9,583 bases of DNA, taken from the NCBI GenBank assembly GCA_024464205.1, contig JANHAI010000026.1, forward strand, positions 1-9,583. The letters are read 5' to 3'. This document shows, one piece after another, positions 4,981-9,583 of this stretch. The DNA is from Candidatus Methanomethylicia archaeon (lineage in GTDB: Archaea; Thermoproteota; Methanomethylicia; Methanomethylicales; Methanomethylicaceae). Position numbers and translations under genes: made by a program. Every line of letters begins with the position of its first letter. Positions within the stretch are counted from its first letter, which is position 1. The notes beneath the pieces are model-generated. The model was given only the letters and a program-made list of their open reading frames with translations, ran no database searches and had not been told where the DNA came from.

Positions 4981-7900
4981 TTATTTGGCTGCGCATTCCT
5001 TGCAAATCATCTTTTTGAATAGACCTAGGCGCCTCTTCTCGATGAGGCAATCGGAACAGACCAGCTTGCCGCAGCCAGCGCACGCAATAGCATGATCCTT
5101 GCAGAGGTGCACCCCACAGACTGCGCATATCTCTGTGCAACCTCGGCATAGCGTTTTTTTGCAGACCTTGCATGCTGATTGTGGCTCGTTGTCGCAGAAT
5201 CGCTCTCCGCAGATATCGCAGCCCCAGGAATCCTTTTCGCATACGGTCTCGCCGCAAGCCTTGCATTTAAACACGTGTTCCTTGCAGAAGATATTGCCGC
5301 AAATGGAGCACTTCTTCTGCTCTATGATGCAAGTCTCTTTGTTGCACTTTGCGCACTTAGCCATGTGGCTGCTGTAGTGTTCCGCACAGTATTTCTTGCC
5401 ACAAGTCTCGCAGGTCTTTACGTGTTCGCTGCAATACGCCTTGCCGTCACAAAGTTCGCAGCTCACAGCGCACTCGCTGCACATCAGCTTCCCGCACTCT
5501 GCGCAGGATTTGAGTTTCTCATCAATGCAGAAGAAATTGCCGCAGTTCGGGCACCGCCATGCATGGTCCTCGCACATGTACCTGCCGCACGTTTTGCACG
5601 TCTCCAGGTGTTCGTCGCAATAGATTTTCCCACAGGTACAGCAGAAAATTTTTCCATTGCGGCTTTCGACTGATATGCCGCATTTCGAGCAGGACCCAAG
5701 AGACCCCACGCCAGTCACGCCGTTCCAACTGAAGCTGTAGTCCCTCGTTGATCCCTGGAAAAAGGCACGGAAGGACGCTTCGAATACTGGCACCCATATC
5801 AGCTGTAGGGCGTCGATCTCAATCTCACTTGTTTTTGGCTGAAATGTTATCGTTTGTAGGGGAGCATCGATCAGGGACTCCATCTCGCGGCTTGCCGCCT
5901 CTAGATCTTTCTTCATGGAATTGTTTAGGGCTACCTCGTCTTTCCTCAGAGCGATTATCTTGTCTTTCAGCTCAGTGATCCTGCCCTCAAGCCGGGTGAG
6001 ACGCGATTGCCTCGTCTGTATCTGGTTGGATAGCTTGAGGGTGGATCTGCCCTGCCTCTCAGCTGCCGCTTTCTCCTTCTCAATCGCCTTTAGCTCGGCC
6101 TCTATCTGCCTTCGGAGGTTCTCAATCCCTTCGAGCTCATCTTTGCTCATCTTTATTTTTGAGCTCACCTCCTTAAGGCGCGATTCGTAGGAGGATCTGA
6201 TCTCAGCAGCCCTTGCCGCCAGTTTTCCATCTGCGATTTCCTTAAGCCTCCGCCTGAAATTCTCAGCAGACTCCCCCGGCTTCGAATGCTCGCCGAGCGA
6301 GCTGTTCATGAATATTGCCTGGGTGGCTTTTGAGGCGGCGTAAGACTTTAGCCTCCCTTTGGTATCCTCGATTGATGACGCGTCGCTTATAGAGGATGAG
6401 ATCGCTTCGTAAGTGCCGCTCCTGCTTGCTGACGGTGACGGGGGATTCTTGATTATGTCGCTGGGCTCAAGCCCGTATGCTGATTCCTGCCGCCAGTCGA
6501 TGGCCATTGCGGAGGCTCCAGCAGGTATGAGGCGCATGAATCTGTCCTTGAAAGCCAGCGGAGGGCTCTTCCTTACTGAGTTGATAGATACATCGCAGAA
6601 GAGCGACGGCATGTATGTGAGGCTTGATTTGAGTAGCTCGATCGCATCTATGGACTTGTTCTCTTTGAGATCATTGATTATGGCGCTCTCATCCACCAAT
6701 ATGGGCAAATATAGTGCCGGAAGCGTGTTTGGGATGGGAGGGGGCGAGTCTGGGGCAGGCTGAAGCTTGAGGAGCTTCTGCTTCAGATCAGCCATTCGCC
6801 GCTTCATCCTTTCGCGCTCCTTTGGCGAGACGTAATCCATTGGGTTGAAGCCAGGCGCCCCGTGCCTCGTCTCGCGCGGTCTCACTTTCACTATCAACGG
6901 CACCTTTTCTATCACATCGCCAGTGATGATTGCCTGTCCGGGCTCAAGCCACGTAATCTCGGATTCCCATTCTCTATCGAGGCCGCCGCTTTCAATGGCT
7001 ATGCGCACATCATTGGGGTCAGTTAACTTGTGTATGAACCAAGTGGCAGAGAGGCTCCTCACGGTCATGTCTAAGAGCTGCGGGCGTTGGGTCAGGACGA
7101 TCATGTTGGCCCCGAATTTCCTGCCTTCCTGGGAGAACCGCCTGACCGCCTCCAGTGTCAATTTGGCGTTTCTGTCTTCCTGTTTGGTTCGCCCCGCAAA
7201 AAGGTGCGCCTCATCGAGGGCCAGGAAAAACGGCGGGATCCGCATCGTCATGACTGCCTCGAGCAGCTTGGAGAGGAGCTTGGATACATGCTTATACTGC
7301 GTTGCGATATCAAGGCCGCGCAAGTTGATTATTGTGCACTGCATCTGCGCAACTAGATCCTCTGGGCGCGCTTCATCCAGCGCTGAGATGTCTATGTCTG
7401 CGCCCTGGTTGAACTCGGATGCCGCAAACTCGAGTATGTTTTCGGCATATCCCCTGGGGGTAACGTGGAAAGCGTCCGGCTTTGATGATGCTGGGACCTT
7501 CAAGCTGGAGTATTCACCATGTGCATCCACTATTATCAGGGGTATCCCTTTCTTGATAAGCTCCTCAGCAATGACGCCCATGCTGTAAGATTTCCCTGAG
7601 CCTGGCTTGCCGACTATGAAGATCCTCGTCAGTTTGCTGACAGCAAGCCAGATGTCGACATCGGAATTCCCGAGTTTGCCGACATAAATACCCGCCGCCT
7701 CACTTGTTTCCAGGCCAAGATTCTTCCGGATCACCTCATCCGATGCGATTACCACCTCGGCCCCAGGCTTGAAAGGCGTCTTCGGGGACGCCCCGATCAC
7801 GATGCATAAGCCTGTTGATTTCTCGCCCACCCTCTTTACTTCTTTGATCATGACCAGGTATCTCTTCCCTTCATGGTTGACTTCAAGATAATCGTTCTTG

Positions 7901-7986
7901 CCGACTCTTTCATCAGAGATAGTTATGGAAAACCTGTCGGTGCTTGTAATCCCCTCTATATTGCCAATCACAGGTATCTCTGACAC
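4981..7986 (-). CDS. HerA-like ATPase with coiled coil and tandem zinc-knuckle tail
   Basis: A 1001-residue protein. Residues 1-95 resemble the HAS-barrel of HerA. Residues about 100-375 form a DUF87/HerA RecA-like motor: Walker A GKPGSGKS (126-133), VDAHGEYS (153-160), Walker B FFLALDEAH with D258/E259, and the QRP motif LTQRP (298-302). The strand segment EKVPLIVKVRP (360-370) closes it. Residues 385-410 are basic and helical, 420-505 a poorly characterised alpha/beta region, about 575-705 a long charged coiled coil, and 720-760 beta-rich. The last 236 residues (766-1001) contain 47 cysteines, against three in the rest, arranged as CxxCGxxxCxx(H/C/D/E) units. HerA is a hexameric DNA translocase that works with nuclease NurA in end resection; neither NurA nor Mre11/Rad50 is adjacent. 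GTG 7986 fits the HAS-barrel start, with a weak GGGGG site 7 nt upstream. Motor family is secure; a DNA substrate is inferred, and the tail may bind protein, DNA or only stabilise the fold. Confidence 0.92.
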   Translation of the reverse strand: MSEIPVIGNIEGITSTDRFSITISDERVGKNDYLEVNHEGKRYLVMIKEVKRVGEKSTGLCIVIGASPKTPFKPGAEVVIASDEVIRKNLGLETSEAAGIYVGKLGNSDVDIWLAVSKLTRIFIVGKPGSGKSYSMGVIAEELIKKGIPLIIVDAHGEYSSLKVPASSKPDAFHVTPRGYAENILEFAASEFNQGADIDISALDEARPEDLVAQMQCTIINLRGLDIATQYKHVSKLLSKLLEAVMTMRIPPFFLALDEAHLFAGRTKQEDRNAKLTLEAVRRFSQEGRKFGANMIVLTQRPQLLDMTVRSLSATWFIHKLTDPNDVRIAIESGGLDREWESEITWLEPGQAIITGDVIEKVPLIVKVRPRETRHGAPGFNPMDYVSPKERERMKRRMADLKQKLLKLQPAPDSPPPIPNTLPALYLPILVDESAIINDLKENKSIDAIELLKSSLTYMPSLFCDVSINSVRKSPPLAFKDRFMRLIPAGASAMAIDWRQESAYGLEPSDIIKNPPSPSASRSGTYEAISSSISDASSIEDTKGRLKSYAASKATQAIFMNSSLGEHSKPGESAENFRRRLKEIADGKLAARAAEIRSSYESRLKEVSSKIKMSKDELEGIENLRRQIEAELKAIEKEKAAAERQGRSTLKLSNQIQTRQSRLTRLEGRITELKDKIIALRKDEVALNNSMKKDLEAASREMESLIDAPLQTITFQPKTSEIEIDALQLIWVPVFEASFRAFFQGSTRDYSFSWNGVTGVGSLGSCSKCGISVESRNGKIFCCTCGKIYCDEHLETCKTCGRYMCEDHAWRCPNCGNFFCIDEKLKSCAECGKLMCSECAVSCELCDGKAYCSEHVKTCETCGKKYCAEHYSSHMAKCAKCNKETCIIEQKKCSICGNIFCKEHVFKCKACGETVCEKDSWGCDICGERFCDNEPQSACKVCKKTLCRGCTEICAVCGVHLCKDHAIACAGCGKLVCSDCLIEKRRLGLFKKMICKECAAK
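4984..5691 (-). repeat. Degenerate tandem 45-nt repeats coding a zinc-knuckle array
   Basis: This part of the HerA-like gene encodes residues 766-1001. After an opening CxxC pair (766-769) there are 13 consecutive units beginning with CxxC, mostly 15-16 residues each, ending in a final CKEC pair. The fourth position of the C-x2-C-x4-5-C-x2-X unit is H in units such as CDEH, CEDH, CSEH, CAEH, CKEH and CKDH; C in CSEC, CRGC and CSDC; and D or E in the remaining four. The repeats are conserved at ligand positions but diverged elsewhere, so they are old duplications rather than a recent expansion. Confidence 0.9.
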
Positions 7987-8007
7987 AGGCGTGCCCCCGG
8001 TATATGA

Positions 8008-8017
8008 ATGGCGCCAT
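8008..8017. other. Ten-base palindrome ATGGCGCCAT upstream of the HerA-like gene
   Basis: A perfect palindrome located 22-31 nt before the GTG start and just downstream of the proposed TATA box (8021-8030), where a bound dimeric regulator would block transcription initiation. Operator function is inferred from position only. Confidence 0.3.
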
Positions 8018-8020
8018 GCA

Positions 8021-8030
8021 GTTAATAACC
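8021..8030 (-). promoter_or_regulatory. Proximal TATA box of the HerA-like gene
   Basis: On the minus strand this reads GGTTATTAAC, centred about 39 nt before GTG 7986, implying a start near 8000 and a short leader with GGGGG. A second AT-rich element, AATTTATATT at 8107-8116 read on the minus strand, could start a longer transcript near 8085. Confidence 0.4.
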
Positions 8031-8031
8031 A

Positions 8032-8085
8032 TTCGTAATCTTTTGGCGTGGCGTCGAAGGTCGATCTTGCTCGACCGATTACGAA
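8032..8085. other. Nested inverted repeat in the divergent HerA-like/lysS region
   Basis: The outer arms TTCGTAATC (8032-8040) and GATTACGAA (8077-8085) are perfect 9-base complements. Inside, GGTCGA (8059-8064) and TCGACC (8071-8076) form a perfect 6-bp hairpin with loop TCTTGC. The inner stem abuts the right outer arm with no gap, while 18 unpaired bases (8041-8058) lie on the left. As RNA this would be two nearly stacked helices with one large bulge. It could be an operator pair, a 5' leader element of the HerA-like gene, or a small RNA. Confidence 0.5.
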
Positions 8086-8120
8086 CCTAAGACTATATTT
8101 TTCGAATATAAATTGGAAAA

Positions 8121-8138
8121 AAAGAGCATAAAGAGCAT
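8121..8138 (+). promoter_or_regulatory. Tandem 9-bp direct repeat upstream of the lysS promoter
   Basis: AAAGAGCAT occurs twice with no gap (8121-8129 and 8130-8138), ending 9 nt before the proposed BRE. Tandem half-sites in this place are suited to an activator contacting the TBP/TFB complex, or to a lysine-responsive repressor; the binding protein is unknown. Confidence 0.35.
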
Positions 8139-8147
8139 TAAATATTA

Positions 8148-8163
8148 CGAAAAACTTTATATA
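8148..8163 (+). promoter_or_regulatory. lysS: BRE and TATA box of lysS
   Basis: CGAAAAA (8148-8154) resembles a BRE and is directly followed by CTTTATATA (8155-8163), the best TATA box in the window. The box centre is 37 nt before ATG 8196, predicting transcription from about 8184, at the GGAGGAG ribosome site. Confidence 0.65.
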
Positions 8164-8195
8164 GATTGCGAATGTTAGCTAGCGGAGGAGCGCCT

Positions 8196-9581
8196 ATGCA
8201 TATGGTAAAAATATTGGACACTACGCTCAGAGAGGGTGAACAGACACCGGGCGTCTCGTTCAGCGTTGACGAAAAGGTGGAGATCGCAAGGCGGCTGGAT
8301 GAGGCAAAGTTCCACATGATCGAGGCTGGCCACCCTGCAGTGTCGAAGGATGTTGCTTACGCCATAAAGAGGATAGCGAGTGAGAGGCTCAACGCCGAAG
8401 TGCTGGCGCACAGCCGCGCCCTCATCTCTGATGTTGATGCCGTAATAAGCTGTGATGTGGACAGGGCGGCAATCTTCATAGGCGTCACGGAGAAGAAGCT
8501 CAAGTCAATGAGGATGACGCCTGAGATGGCGATAGATGCCGCAGTAAATGCCATTCAGCATGCAAAAGACCATGGGCTAAGGGTGCGGTTTACGGCTGAG
8601 GATGCGACAAGGGCGGATTATGGGTACGTCGTGAGGATATGCAGGGCCGCGGTTGAGGCGGGGGCGGACAGGCTCAGCATCCCCGACACGGTCGGGTCAA
8701 TGACCCCAGAGAGGATGAAAAGGTTGTTCTCTGACCTCTCAAGGGACCTCAATGCAGAGCTGGACGCGCACTGTCACAACGACCTTGGCTTCGCTGTCGC
8801 CAATGCCCTGGCGGCTGTCGAGGGCGGAGCTACAGCGGTCCATACTACAGTCAACGGGCTTGGCGAGAGGGCAGGCATCACGCCGATAGAGCCTTTTGCG
8901 GTTGCCATGAAGGTGCTTCACAACGTTGAGACTGTGGACCTATCGAAGCTGCCCCAGCTCTCCCTTCTGCTCGAAAAGTACAGCGGCATACCTGTGCCGC
9001 CAAACCAGCCAATAGTCGGGGAGAACGCGTTCTCGCACAAGGGAGGTGTCCATGCAGCTGCCGTCATCTTCGACCCTGAAACTTACGAGGCATTCGCCCC
9101 AGGTCTCGTCGGGAGGCAGAGGGAGATAGTGATAAGCAAATACTCTGGAAGGGTTGCAGTTGAGGATCGGCTAAAGCGGCTAGGGATAGCGCTTTCAGAT
9201 TCTGAACTCGATGCAGTTCTTTCAGCGATAAAAGAGAAGCCAGAGATCAGGAGCTACAGGGACACGGATCTTTTGGAGCTAGCAGAGAGGGCAACGGGCA
9301 AAAGGCTTGAGGTCCAGATACCCAAGAAGATTGAGGCGCTCGTCCTCGTTAAGTGCGAATCCAACGTCTATACAACGGCTGTCGCGAGGAGGATCCTCTG
9401 GATAAAGGGGGTAGAGAGGGTGATTGAGATAAGCGGCGACTTTGACATCGAGGCCCACATTCAAGTGGATTCGATCAGCCAGATGAACGAGGTCCTGGAG
9501 AACATAAGGGTGATAAAGGGAGTGACCTCGACGAACACCCGCGTAATTCTCAAGAAGTTTAATTCTGAAGACACCAACTGA
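8196..9581 (+). CDS. lysS: Homocitrate synthase with C-terminal RAM/ACT-like domain
   Basis: Condenses 2-oxoglutarate with acetyl-CoA to homocitrate, the first step of lysine synthesis by the alpha-aminoadipate (LysW) route. Residues 3-270 form the TIM barrel of the isopropylmalate/homocitrate synthase family: DTTLREGEQTPG (8-19) with metal-binding D8 and catalytic R12, TAEDATRADY (133-142), HCHNDLGFAVANAL (192-205) with the two metal histidines, and GERAGITPIEP (223-233). The GERAGITP form and FSHKGGVHAAA (279-289) favour homocitrate synthase over isopropylmalate or citramalate synthase, which usually have GERAGN and HESG(I/V)H. Residues about 380-455 form a RAM (Lrp/AsnC-type ligand-binding) domain, suited to feedback control by an amino acid, likely lysine. 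ATG 8196 has GGAGGAG (8184-8190) 5 nt upstream and gives 461 residues; upstream starts 8166 and 8172 precede the predicted transcript. The stop TGAGG may overlap a ribosome site for a following gene. Confidence 0.9.
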   Translation: MHMVKILDTTLREGEQTPGVSFSVDEKVEIARRLDEAKFHMIEAGHPAVSKDVAYAIKRIASERLNAEVLAHSRALISDVDAVISCDVDRAAIFIGVTEKKLKSMRMTPEMAIDAAVNAIQHAKDHGLRVRFTAEDATRADYGYVVRICRAAVEAGADRLSIPDTVGSMTPERMKRLFSDLSRDLNAELDAHCHNDLGFAVANALAAVEGGATAVHTTVNGLGERAGITPIEPFAVAMKVLHNVETVDLSKLPQLSLLLEKYSGIPVPPNQPIVGENAFSHKGGVHAAAVIFDPETYEAFAPGLVGRQREIVISKYSGRVAVEDRLKRLGIALSDSELDAVLSAIKEKPEIRSYRDTDLLELAERATGKRLEVQIPKKIEALVLVKCESNVYTTAVARRILWIKGVERVIEISGDFDIEAHIQVDSISQMNEVLENIRVIKGVTSTNTRVILKKFNSEDTN

Positions 9582-9583
9582 GG

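Noticed and set aside
5179..5673. A 164-codon alanine/leucine-rich plus-strand frame opposite the zinc-knuckle array, suggestive of a membrane protein
   Set aside because: The regular hydrophobic look comes from the complement of repeated Cys/Lys/Glu codons in the tandem array; no ribosome site or promoter precedes it.
4984..5691. CRISPR-like or recent tandem DNA repeat
   Set aside because: The 45-nt periodicity is visible only at the protein level; nucleotide units are strongly diverged and have no identical repeats with unique spacers.
6845..7588. A 247-codon open frame on the plus strand opposite the HerA-like motor domain
   Set aside because: It lies fully antisense to a region with intact Walker A, Walker B and QRP motifs; its translation has no recognisable domain and low-complexity composition typical of a mirror frame.
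8196..9581. Assignment as 2-isopropylmalate synthase or citramalate synthase
   Set aside because: The GERAGITP and HKGGVH forms and the short RAM-like C-terminal domain fit homocitrate synthase better than the LeuA dimer-type regulatory domain of about 120 residues; a broader substrate range cannot be excluded.

Overview
The window looks like chromosomal DNA of an archaeon. It carries a HerA-type DUF87/HAS-barrel ATPase, a homocitrate synthase of the archaeal lysine (AAA/LysW) type with a C-terminal RAM-like domain, an AbrB-ACT regulator and a flavin-dependent thymidylate synthase. Promoters show BRE/TATA boxes instead of -35/-10 boxes. TTG and GTG starts with GGAGGTG-like ribosome sites also fit. 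A member of the TACK/Thermoproteota side is my best guess, because the homocitrate synthase resembles the Sulfolobales form in length and domains; the exact lineage cannot be read from the window.

Layout, left to right. thyX (+) is followed by a convergent acyl-CoA thioesterase (-). Diverging from the thioesterase is a predicted tandem winged-helix protein (+), then a small protein of unknown function (+). Next come three minus-strand genes in two units: DJ-1/PfpI protein alone, and MntP manganese exporter followed 6 nt later by a HAD phosphatase. Divergent from the DJ-1 gene is an AbrB-ACT regulator (+), which converges within 14 nt on the 3' end of a 1001-residue HerA-like ATPase gene (-). 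A 209-nt divergent intergenic region separates that gene from lysS (+), which reaches the right edge. No rRNA, tRNA, CRISPR array, insertion sequence or prophage signature was seen; this is ordinary, densely packed archaeal chromosome with a mixture of housekeeping and poorly known genes.

The standout is the HerA-like protein. It joins a HAS-barrel and a complete RecA-like motor to a long coiled coil and then to a 236-residue tail holding 47 cysteines in about 13 tandem C-x2-C-G-x3-C-x2-(H/C/D/E) units of about 15 residues. The usual HerA partner NurA is not next to it. Its promoter region also holds a nested inverted repeat that lies exactly where a second upstream TATA box would start a transcript.

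A second theme is promoter geometry: in seven of eight apparent transcription units a TATA-like box is centred 36-40 nt before the chosen start codon, implying leaders of only about 10-14 nt that still contain a Shine-Dalgarno sequence. I used this to choose between alternative starts. Genes work mostly independently: dTMP synthesis (thyX), acyl-CoA hydrolysis, manganese efflux, lysine synthesis (lysS), and regulation (AbrB-ACT, winged-helix protein).
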